DNA of 30,469 nucleotides from Anaerolinea sp. (GTDB lineage: Bacteria > Chloroflexota > Anaerolineae > Anaerolineales > Anaerolineaceae): assembly GCA_029975965.1 (NCBI GenBank), contig JARKOV010000177.1:1-30469 (forward strand), in the 5' to 3' direction. Made by a program: the position numbers and the translations under genes. The first letter of the stretch is position 1. The number at the start of each line of letters is the position of its first letter. Of this stretch, positions 24,323 to 30,469 are shown one piece after another. Below the pieces are notes generated by a model. It did no database searches and was not told the origin of the DNA. It saw only the letters and a program-made list of their open reading frames with translations.

Positions 24323-24714
24323 GCAATTTGCTACTGAAACGGTGGGCATAGAATGCCCGGATTAGATTAGTAGCTGGAATTAGGCTACGTACCCTCAGTT
24401 GAACTAGCAGGTAAATAATAAACAGGGAAAGATTGAGCCGTTTTAAAAAGAACGGGTTTTTCATATCAATGCGTCTCTGTGCCCACGGTAAAACTTGGTG
24501 CCCTATCTACTATCCTTCTAGTGTTTTTTCTTCGAATATGCAGAAATCCAATACAGTACCATTTACAAGATTATGATGGAAATCTCTACACTGGATTAGC
24601 TTAAATTGACCAAAACACTAAAAAAATGACATCTATAGTAAACGATTATGCAATACAGAACAGACACGTTGTCGTATTCTGAAAGGCAAATGAATTGCTG
24701 ATCGAGGTACGAAA
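24323..24714. other. Non-coding stretch inside the transposon
   Basis: No gene is visible in these 392 bases. The only structure noted is a weak terminator at 24438-24461. The region separates the cargo genes from the transposase and has no internal inverted-repeat copy. Confidence 0.6.
24438..24461 (+). terminator. Weak intrinsic terminator after the cargo genes
   Basis: CCGTTTT (24438-24444) pairs with AGAACGG (24449-24455), seven pairs including one G-U, with a four-base loop, followed by GTTTTT. It would end transcription of the cargo genes before the transposase. Confidence 0.45.
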
Positions 24715-25914
24715 GTGGAATGGAAAACGCTCTATTGTCCGAATAAGTCATGCAAATACTTTGGGGTGCCTTTTCAGCAGGGCAAAATGGTTAAGAATGG
24801 CACTGACCACGGTCAACCCCAAGCACTTTGTAAGGGTTGTGGGAGCAGCGTGACATTGAATTATGCCACTGCCTACTACGGTTTAGAGAGCGATCCGTTA
24901 ATTTTTGAAACCGCCGTGCGCGCTCTGGCGGAAGGAAATTCCATTCGGGCGACTGGTCGAATCTTACAGGTGGATAAAGATACGGTGTGTGATTGGTTGA
25001 ACCGGGCTGCGCTGCATTGCCGTTTGGTCCTCCTGTATCTGTGGAAACAATTGCATATCATGGAATGCCAGTTAGATGAGTTGTGGAGTTTTGTTCACAC
25101 CAAAGAAGATCACCTCCCACTGGCGAAGCTCTACGATGAAAGCTATGGGGATGCCTGGGTCTGGATTGCCTTTGCACCCGTCTGGCGTTTGGTGCTGGCC
25201 TTTGTCGTCGGAAAACGGACCCAAGAGAGTGCCAATTTGCTGTTAGATCGGGTCTAACTGGTCACTGATGAGCATATTCCTTTCTTTACCAGTGATCAAC
25301 TGCCAGAATACAAAGAGGCTTTGCTGTATGCGTATGGCAGTTGGTTCACCCCAGAGCGAAAGGGCGATCGAGGCCGCCTTCCCCATCCCCGCTTAGTTCC
25401 AGGCAAGGATTTATTGTATGCCCATGTGGTGAAAGTCCGCGAAAATGGACGCTTGGTGGAGGTCAAAACCCGGATTATCTTCGGAAAACCGGAGCAAATC
25501 GCGGTGCAACTGGCTGCTTCCCCGGTGAGCGAGACGATTAATACCAGTTTTGTCGAGCGTGATAACCTGACCCAACGCCAAGGGAACCGCCGCTTGACTC
25601 GCAAAACCAATGCCTTTTCCAAAGACATTGCATGGTTCGAGAAGCAACTCTGGTTATCCGCCGCCTACTATCATCTGGTGCTGCCCCACGATAGCTTACG
25701 CCAGCGCTTAGAAGTGCCAGAAACTACCCGAGGTAGTGGAGGCTCGTTGAAAAAGTGGAAACCAGTCACCCCTGCTATGGCAGCTAATATTACTGACCAT
25801 GTGTGGACAACTTCGGAACTGCTCTCGTACCGAGTCCCAGCCCAATTTCTGGAGCAAGTGTCAAAGTTCAATCCCATCTTCGCCTTGTTGGAAGGAGTCC
25901 ATCAAGTCAAATGA
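24715..25914 (+). pseudogene. IS1-family-like transposase interrupted by an in-frame TAA
   Basis: The full frame would give about 399 residues. It begins at GTG 24715 after GAGG. An N-terminal zinc-ribbon region (CPNKSCKYFG ... CKGCGSS) is followed by a helix-turn-helix (NSIRATGRILQVDKDTVCDWL) and the first catalytic Asp in QLDELWSFVHTK. TAA at 25255-25257 then stops translation after LLLDRV. The same frame continues at once with LVTDEHIPFFTSDQLPEYKE (second Asp region) and ends with SFVERDNLTQRQGNRRLTRK, the IS1-type catalytic Glu signature. A single base change from a sense codon such as AAA would explain the stop. The 3' end overlaps the right inverted repeat. Activity is lost unless the stop is read through. 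Confidence 0.88.
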
Positions 25915-25925
25915 GGGACACTACC
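25900..25925 (-). repeat. Right terminal inverted repeat (26 bp)
   Basis: It is the perfect inverted copy of 21929-21954 and overlaps the last codons and stop of the transposase. Confidence 0.93.
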
Positions 25926-25933
25926 GATTATTG
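25926..25933 (+). repeat. Right target-site duplication
   Basis: GATTATTG matches GATTTTTG at 21921-21928 in 7 of 8 bases. It contains the stop codon and last codon of the lipoprotein gene on the minus strand, so the insertion fell exactly at that gene's end and left it intact. Confidence 0.7.
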
Positions 25934-26470
25934 CACCGTAAAGAAAAGGACCTGGTCGAGTGTGCCGTTGACGTAAATTTCAACTTTATAAGCGCCGACC
26001 GGCCAGGCGCTCTCAGACGAGAGGGTGAAATCGATGTTGCGCGTGCCGTCGGTGCTGAGTTCGTATTCGGTGATCAGCGTATCGCATGCGGCCGGGTCGC
26101 CGATGTCGACCGCGCGCCAGGCTGATTTGAACAGCGTCCCTTGCGGCGCATCTTCGACGGCAACGATGGCATGGATGGTGTCGGTTGGGCCAAACACGCT
26201 GGTGGGGTCCACCGGATCTTTTCGTTCGCCCTGGCTGCCCCTTGCCAGGGTGACCGAGGCAATCAGCCCGGAAGATGAGGTGGGTTGGCTGATCGCAGGG
26301 CAAAATCCCTCAACGGCGGGGGTCTCTTGCGACAGGAAGCTCTCGGCGGGAGATTCGACCGGAAGCGGAGTCTCGTAAGACCTGGCGGCGTTTATCGGCG
26401 CGGAGCAGGCCAGTTGCGCTGCCGTCAGAAGCAACAAAAAGAGGAATAGATGGCGAATTTTCTCCTGCAT
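25928..26470 (-). CDS. Small secreted lipoprotein
   Basis: The 180-residue product begins MQEKIRHLFLFLLLLTAAQL followed by ACSAP, a lipoprotein signal with lipobox QLAC. A short Pro-rich linker leads into a beta-rich domain with FGPTDTIHAIVAVEDAPQGT, LFKSAWRAVDIG, and a final VGAYKVEIYVNGTLDQVLFF, which looks like an immunoglobulin-like or carbohydrate-binding-like sandwich. No specific family is assigned. ATG 26470 is preferred over the GTG at 26518 because it gives a normal signal peptide. Before the transposon arrived, its stop was only about 40-45 bp from the start of the other lipoprotein gene, so the two probably formed an operon. Confidence 0.75.
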   Translation of the reverse strand: MQEKIRHLFLFLLLLTAAQLACSAPINAARSYETPLPVESPAESFLSQETPAVEGFCPAISQPTSSSGLIASVTLARGSQGERKDPVDPTSVFGPTDTIHAIVAVEDAPQGTLFKSAWRAVDIGDPAACDTLITEYELSTDGTRNIDFTLSSESAWPVGAYKVEIYVNGTLDQVLFFTVQ

Positions 26471-26496
26471 GATATCCGATCGTGTAATTTCTTCTT

Positions 26497-26524
26497 TAAA
26501 ATAGGGGCTTTGCCCCACATTTTA
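26497..26524. repeat. Hairpin upstream of the small lipoprotein gene
   Basis: TAAAAT pairs with ATTTTA and GGGGC with GCCCC around a TTT loop, with a small internal mismatch. There is no T-run. Its GGGGC-loop-GCCCC tip resembles the centres of the hairpins at 4356 and 30008, though the arms differ. Confidence 0.45.
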
Positions 26525-26719
26525 TAGAAAAAACGAGTGGCTTCTTAACCAGAGGTGAAACAGGTCCGAATTTTCGCCTCACCTTCGGCAACTTCCGCTC
26601 TACCCTCTGAGCAGTGACAAAATCGATTATAAACGCATTTCAAAACGGACCGTATGGTTGAAGAAAGAGATTTGGGGCTTTTGCTCCAACACCTGCGCGG
26701 TCACCTCTTTTCCGTGTAT

Positions 26720-26725
26720 TATAAT
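26720..26725 (+). promoter_or_regulatory. -10 element close to the HAD-like gene start
   Basis: TATAAT ends six bases before the ATG at 26732. No clear -35 is seen and no Shine-Dalgarno precedes the ATG. Together these suggest a nearly leaderless transcript. Confidence 0.35.
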
Positions 26726-26731
26726 AACGGC

Positions 26732-27202
26732 ATGATCGAACTGAACGTTCCCGGGAGGGGAGCCTTCCGCCTGGAATACCTGGTGTGCGACGTCAACGGG
26801 ACATTGGCGGTAGACGGCAAGCTGGTGGACGGGGTGGCGCGGGCGCTGACGCGCCTGAGCGACCGTCTTGAGGTGCACCTGGTCACCGCAGATACTCAAG
26901 GACAGCAAATCACGATCGACCGGCAGTTAAACCTATCGGCATTTCTCTTGCAACCTGGAGATGAAGCGGGCCAGAAAGCCGATTATGTCCGCCGGTTGGG
27001 CGCTGAGCGGGTCGTGGCGATTGGGCAAGGGGCCAACGATGCGGCCATGCTCGAAGCCGCCGCCATCGGAATCTGCGTCTTATCTCCGGAGGGCACTTCC
27101 GTTCTTTCAGTCTTATCGGCTGACATCCTCACCAAGGATATCGTATCGGCGCTCGATTTGCTCGAAAAACCTTTGCGATTGGTAGCGACCTTGCGCACAT
27201 GA
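26732..27202 (+). CDS. HAD-like protein of the soluble P-type ATPase type
   Basis: The 156-residue protein has a minimal haloacid dehalogenase fold without a cap domain. Motif I reads LVCDVNGTLAVDG: the nucleophile Asp is kept but the second Asp of DxDGT is Asn, as in COG4087 'soluble P-type ATPase' proteins. Motif II is in HLVTADTQG and motifs III/IV in AIGQGANDAAML. It is therefore probably a phosphatase-like protein with slow turnover of a phospho-aspartate, substrate unknown. ATG 26732 is used because the family starts just ahead of motif I; an in-frame start at 26654 would include the -10 element. The stop overlaps the start of the DUF389 gene by four bases (ATGA). Confidence 0.8.
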   Translation: MIELNVPGRGAFRLEYLVCDVNGTLAVDGKLVDGVARALTRLSDRLEVHLVTADTQGQQITIDRQLNLSAFLLQPGDEAGQKADYVRRLGAERVVAIGQGANDAAMLEAAAIGICVLSPEGTSVLSVLSADILTKDIVSALDLLEKPLRLVATLRT

Positions 27203-28443
27203 GCCTTCCAGCCAGCGAACCCATTCCCATGCCGGAAGATGAGCTTCCGCCCGCTCGGCGCCGGCGGTTGAAGCGCCTGGTCGTCCCTGAAGATGGGGAT
27301 GAGCAGACGCGTCTGCTGGACGAGTTGGGAAAACGGGCCATTCCAGGGGCAGAATTTTACCTTTCAGCGCTGCTGGCCGGTATAGCGGCGGGCGTGGGCT
27401 TTCTGTTCGATTCTCCGGCGCTGGTTGTCCTTTCAGCCCTGCTTGCCCCTTTCATGGGACCGGTGATGGGCATTCCGCTGGCGACCATCGCCGGTTCGGG
27501 GGCTTTTTTCTTCCGCTCGCTGGGTAGCTTGATGATCGGCAGCGTGATCTTCTTGCTGACCGGCACCCTGTCCGGCTGGGTGGCGCGGCTCTTCCCTCCG
27601 CAGAGCACGGCGCAGGTGAGCTATCATATCACCTTCACCTGGGCCGATGTTGCCTTATTGACCACCGGCATGGTGCTGGCCCTGGCGCTGATGGTGCGCA
27701 ACCCCCATCAACGTCCCCTGGTTGCCAGCGTGGCGGTGGCCTATGCGCTTTACCTGCCGCTTTCGGCCGCAGGATTCGGGTTGACCTCTGGCGCTCCCCT
27801 GGCCTGGGAGATGGGCTTGCTGGTCTTTCTGGCGCACCTGATATGGGCGGCGTTGGCCGGCACGCTGGCGCTGGTGATCCTCGGCCTGCGCCCGATGCGC
27901 TTTCTCAGCTATGCGTTGACGGGCGCCTACGCCCTGGCATGCCTGGCGGGGGCGCTGATCTATTTTTTGAGTAGCGATGCCGCCATCCGCACACCGGTGC
28001 AGGGCGCCGGCCTTGCGGTGCAGCCGATTCCATCGCCGACACAACCCGTGATTTCGACGATGGCCGGTGGAGCGCCAGGGCAGGCAACTCCCCAGCCCGA
28101 AATGACCGACACCCTCCTGTCGCCGCCCACGGAAACGCCGACACTGCGCATGACCAATACGCTGGTCCCCACCCGCACCGCCACCATCAGCGTGACCCCC
28201 GAGCCGACCCCGGTTTGGGCGCGGATCAACGCCAGGGGCGGCGATGGGGCGTTCATTCGCAGCGAGCCCAGGTACGATGCCGAAATTGTGGTCAGCTTGC
28301 TGAATGGGAATATCGTCGAAGTCTTGCTCGACGTGGCGACCGCCGATGGGGTGACCTGGGTGAAGGTGCGCACCGCAGATCAACGGGAGGGTTGGATTGT
28401 TCGCTCTTTACTGGCCACCGCGACACCTGCGCCGGGCTGGTGA
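27199..28443 (+). CDS. DUF389 membrane protein fused to a C-terminal SH3b domain
   Basis: The 414-residue protein has three parts. Residues 45-270 form a DUF389 membrane domain with about six hydrophobic segments, including FYLSALLAGIAAGVGFLFDS and LVVLSALLAPFMGPVMGIPL, the family hallmark. A Thr/Pro-rich linker covers about 280-335. Residues 338-408 form a bacterial SH3 domain (INARGGDGAFIRSEPRYDAE, ending GWIVRSLL). SH3b domains usually bind the cell wall, so the C-terminus is probably outside and contacts peptidoglycan. DUF389 function is unknown. It is translationally coupled to the HAD-like gene. Confidence 0.85.
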   Translation: MSLPASEPIPMPEDELPPARRRRLKRLVVPEDGDEQTRLLDELGKRAIPGAEFYLSALLAGIAAGVGFLFDSPALVVLSALLAPFMGPVMGIPLATIAGSGAFFFRSLGSLMIGSVIFLLTGTLSGWVARLFPPQSTAQVSYHITFTWADVALLTTGMVLALALMVRNPHQRPLVASVAVAYALYLPLSAAGFGLTSGAPLAWEMGLLVFLAHLIWAALAGTLALVILGLRPMRFLSYALTGAYALACLAGALIYFLSSDAAIRTPVQGAGLAVQPIPSPTQPVISTMAGGAPGQATPQPEMTDTLLSPPTETPTLRMTNTLVPTRTATISVTPEPTPVWARINARGGDGAFIRSEPRYDAEIVVSLLNGNIVEVLLDVATADGVTWVKVRTADQREGWIVRSLLATATPAPGW

Positions 28444-28480
28444 ACCAATACCGTAACCACTTATAAGGAGAGTCTCATTT

Positions 28481-29941
28481 ATGCCGATTCATTTTGGCAC
28501 CGACGGCTGGAGAGCCGTAATTTCTGACACGTTTACTTTCACCAACCTGCGCATGGTCGCCCAGGCAATTGCCGATGCGGTGGGAAGCGGCTCGTGGTTG
28601 AATGGGGCAGCCCTCGACCAACAAACCGACCTGCATAAAATGGTGGTGGGCTTTGACACCCGTTTTCTCTCAGACCGCTTTGCCCAAGAGGTGGCCCGCG
28701 TGCTGGCCGCCAACGGCTTCACCGTTCACCTGGCCCATGCAGATGCCCCCACCCCGGCCATTTCCTACGCTGTCGCAAAGCTCAATGCGGTGGGCGGGGT
28801 GATGATCACCGCTTCGCACAACGCTCCGCGCTACAATGGCGTCAAGCTGAAATCCGCTTACGGCGGCTCGGCCTTACCGGAGCAGTGCCGCCAGGTAGAA
28901 GTGTACCTGAACGACAACGAAGCCACCGCGCGCGGTCCAAACCTGATGGAACTGGAATCGGCGATCGAGCAGAAACGTATCATTCGATTCAACCCCATCC
29001 CGGCTTATAACGATCATTTGCGCCAGTTGATCGATTTCGATGTGATCGGGAGCAACCCGCCGCGCTTTGTCGTCGATTCGATGTTCGGCTCGGGGCGAGG
29101 GACGATTCGGGGGATTTTACAGGGGACCGGGTGCGAAGTATTCGAAATCCGTGGGGAAATGAACCCGGGGTTCGGTGGGGTGCACCCTGAGCCGATTCAG
29201 CGTTACCTGGGGGCGCTTTCGGGCGCGATTGGCAGCGGGATGGGCGGCTTTGGCCTGGCCACGGATGGGGATGCCGACCGCATCGGGGCGATGGACGAGA
29301 GTGGCGCGTTTGTCGATCCGCATAAGATCATGGCGCTGGCTCTGCGCTACCTGGTCGAGCGGCGTGGTATGGCAGGGTCGGTGGTGCGCACGGTCTCGAC
29401 CACGCGCATGATCGACCGTCTGGCGGCGAAATATGGCCTGCAGGTGCACGAAACGCCGGTGGGTTTCAATCACATCGCCGACTACATGCTGAAAGAGGAC
29501 GTGTTGATCGGCGGTGAGGAATCGGGTGGAATATCGTTCAAAGGGCACATACCTGAAGGCGATGGCGTCCTCATGGGATTGTTGGTGGTGGAGATGGTGG
29601 CGGCTTGCGGCTGCAGCCTGCGCGAATTGGTCACCGACCTGTTGAGCGAGGTTGGTCCGGCCTTTTATGATCGCAGCGACTTGCGCCTCAAGCATCCCGT
29701 TTCCAAATCGGCGATGACCCAGATGCTGGTCAATGATGCGCCCACGACGATTGGTGGCGAAAGCGTGAGTGAAATCGCCTGCACCGACGGGGTCAAGTAT
29801 ATCCTCGCGGATGACTCCTGGCTTTTAATCCGCCCAAGTGGCACGGAACCGGTGTTGCGGGTGTATGCGGAAGGGCGCACCCCCGATATGGTGCGCGCAC
29901 TGCTTGGCTATGGTGAGGCGGTCGCGGCGTCGGTAACTTAA
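28481..29941 (+). CDS. Phosphoglucomutase/phosphomannomutase
   Basis: The 486-residue alpha-D-phosphohexomutase interconverts hexose-1-phosphate and hexose-6-phosphate in the cytoplasm. All four family signatures are present: the phosphoserine loop MITASHNAPRYNG with Ser112, the metal loop TDGDADRIGA, the sugar-specificity loop GGEESGG, and the phosphate-binding loop IRPSGTEPVLR. GEESGG suits glucose and mannose substrates; phosphoglucosamine mutases read differently. AAGGAGAG lies about ten bases before the ATG. It would link imported sugars to glycan precursors. It stands alone, 37 bp after the DUF389 gene. Confidence 0.94.
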   Translation: MPIHFGTDGWRAVISDTFTFTNLRMVAQAIADAVGSGSWLNGAALDQQTDLHKMVVGFDTRFLSDRFAQEVARVLAANGFTVHLAHADAPTPAISYAVAKLNAVGGVMITASHNAPRYNGVKLKSAYGGSALPEQCRQVEVYLNDNEATARGPNLMELESAIEQKRIIRFNPIPAYNDHLRQLIDFDVIGSNPPRFVVDSMFGSGRGTIRGILQGTGCEVFEIRGEMNPGFGGVHPEPIQRYLGALSGAIGSGMGGFGLATDGDADRIGAMDESGAFVDPHKIMALALRYLVERRGMAGSVVRTVSTTRMIDRLAAKYGLQVHETPVGFNHIADYMLKEDVLIGGEESGGISFKGHIPEGDGVLMGLLVVEMVAACGCSLRELVTDLLSEVGPAFYDRSDLRLKHPVSKSAMTQMLVNDAPTTIGGESVSEIACTDGVKYILADDSWLLIRPSGTEPVLRVYAEGRTPDMVRALLGYGEAVAASVT

Positions 29942-30007
29942 AATCGACATGTGGTGCAAAAACGGCGCGCGCCATTCTTGCACCACATCGTCACCAGGGG
30001 TTGACAG

Positions 30008-30058
30008 ATTTAGATGGGTTATTTTGAGGGGCAAGCTCCCAAAATAACCCATCTAAAT
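30008..30058. repeat. Long hairpin, copy 2 of the dispersed palindrome
   Basis: Arms 30008-30026 and 30040-30058 pair perfectly (19 bp, ATTTAGATGGGTTATTTTG), and after one bulged A the stem continues GGGGC/GCTCC to an AA loop. It shares the GATGGGTTAT core and G-rich tip with the hairpin at 4356-4404. Where the two copies differ in the arms, both strands change together. It lies between two convergent genes. Confidence 0.75.
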
Positions 30059-30088
30059 TCATTAAACAGTGAACTCGTCTGTTTGCGC

Positions 30089-30469
30089 TTAAGCTGTGTT
30101 GGTGCGCAACCGGCGAGCGAGGAAGATAATCACCACCAGGGCCAGCGCCAGGCCGATCAGGCCGGGCAGTCCAAACTGGTCGGCAAAACCGGTATCGGGC
30201 AGCGCGGTGGAGGTGGCAATCACCGTCGCGGTAAACTTGCCGGATGCCAGCTCGGTCTGTTGGGCCGCCAGGGTAGCTTTTTGCGAGTCCGAGACGGTGG
30301 TGTTGGTGGGCGTCGCGCTGGAAATGGGCGCCACAACGGGTGTGTTGGTCGCCGTCGGCTGGACGGGAGTGTTAGAGGGCACCGGTGTCACCGAGGGGGT
30401 CAACAAGATGATCGCTTTCATCGCTTCGTCGGTGGCGAACTGGGCGGTTGCTGTGTTGGCAGCCAGTTG
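30089..30469 (-). CDS. LPXTG-type cell-surface protein, 3' end only
   Basis: The frame is open to the right edge; 126 C-terminal residues are seen. They comprise a Thr/Pro-rich stalk (LTPSVTPVPSNTPVQPTATN), then a sortase-type sorting signal: LPDTG (codons 30202-30188), FADQF, a hydrophobic helix GLPGLIGLALALVVIIFLA, and a basic tail RRLRTNTA. This is the classic arrangement for sortase cleavage and wall attachment, as in monoderm bacteria. The N-terminal functional domain lies outside the window, so its role is unknown. An internal ATG at 30421 is not taken as the start because the frame continues upstream without a stop. Confidence 0.75.
   Translation of the reverse strand, partial: QLAANTATAQFATDEAMKAIILLTPSVTPVPSNTPVQPTATNTPVVAPISSATPTNTTVSDSQKATLAAQQTELASGKFTATVIATSTALPDTGFADQFGLPGLIGLALALVVIIFLARRLRTNTA

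Larger units (their letters stand above)
21929..25925. mobile_element. IS1-like transposon with three cargo genes, 3997 bp
   Basis: The block is bounded by perfect 26-bp inverted repeats at 21929-21954 and 25900-25925 (outer end GGTAGTGTCCCTCATTTGAC) and by an 8-bp imperfect target duplication. At its right end lies an IS1-type transposase interrupted by a TAA. The left 2.4 kb carries three genes unrelated to transposition, clearly AT-richer than the flanks: a membrane protein, a frameshifted amidase-domain protein and an anchored protein. No second inverted repeat lies just 5' of the transposase, so this is one cargo-bearing IS rather than an IS beside passenger DNA. It sits between two lipoprotein genes. 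It is probably immobile unless complemented in trans. Confidence 0.88.

Noticed and set aside
25255..25257. Programmed readthrough or selenocysteine at the transposase stop
   Set aside because: The codon is TAA, not TGA, and no recoding structure is apparent; a nonsense mutation is simpler.
1..30469. tRNA, rRNA genes and CRISPR arrays
   Set aside because: No cloverleaf with a TTCGANNC-type arm, no rRNA sequence and no regularly spaced direct repeats were seen by eye on either strand.

Overview
The window looks like chromosomal DNA of a Chloroflexota bacterium, most likely class Anaerolineae. This is inferred from gene style, not from a marker gene. The clues are a very large MalT/BTAD-type ATPase regulator, lipoproteins with Thr/Pro-rich linkers, a protein ending in an LPDTG sorting signal, a binding-protein-dependent sugar operon with a Tat-type lipoprotein, and GC-rich coding sequence. 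One AT-richer block at about 21.9-25.9 kb is clearly foreign.

Left part (1-9.8 kb). The window opens with the 3' end of a D-Ala-D-Ala ligase-like gene and a terminator. A PPOX-family flavoprotein follows, convergent with a 1077-residue signal-transduction ATPase regulator. A structured intergenic region with a long perfect hairpin leads to a non-pyrrolysine MttB-family methyltransferase and a Mut7-C RNase-like protein. On the minus strand lie a GH13 glucosidase and, upstream of it, an amidohydrolase.

Centre (9.8-16.8 kb). A carbohydrate locus runs on the plus strand: DeoR-type regulator, Tat lipoprotein sugar-binding protein, two permeases, a URO-D-family protein and a GH4 glycosidase. A terminator-like hairpin sits between the binding protein and the permeases. 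No ATPase gene is present, so a shared ATPase is probably used. The divergent amidohydrolase/GH13 pair is probably part of the same regulon. A strong bidirectional terminator closes the locus.

Right-centre (16.8-20.9 kb). A minus-strand operon encodes an 83-residue SelW-like protein with an in-frame UGA in a C-x-x-U motif, then TrpRS (ATGA overlap), then an aldo/keto reductase. The UGA is followed by a SECIS-like hairpin with a GGUCU loop, so this is a predicted selenoprotein that standard gene calling would miss. The TrpRS carries four cysteines spaced almost like those of the Fe-S TrpRS of Thermotoga. Divergently come a PAS-GGDEF diguanylate cyclase and an overlapping sugar-phosphate transferase.

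Mobile region (20.9-26.5 kb). Two minus-strand lipoprotein genes, formerly neighbours, are separated by a 3997-bp element. It has perfect 26-bp terminal inverted repeats, a 7/8-matching 8-bp target duplication, an IS1-like transposase broken by one TAA, and three unrelated cargo genes. One of these, a secreted amidase-like gene, is frameshifted.

Right end (26.5-30.5 kb). An HAD-like protein overlaps a DUF389-SH3b fusion, followed by a phosphoglucomutase/phosphomannomutase. A second copy of the long hairpin, with compensatory base changes relative to the first, precedes the 3' end of an LPDTG-anchored surface protein.
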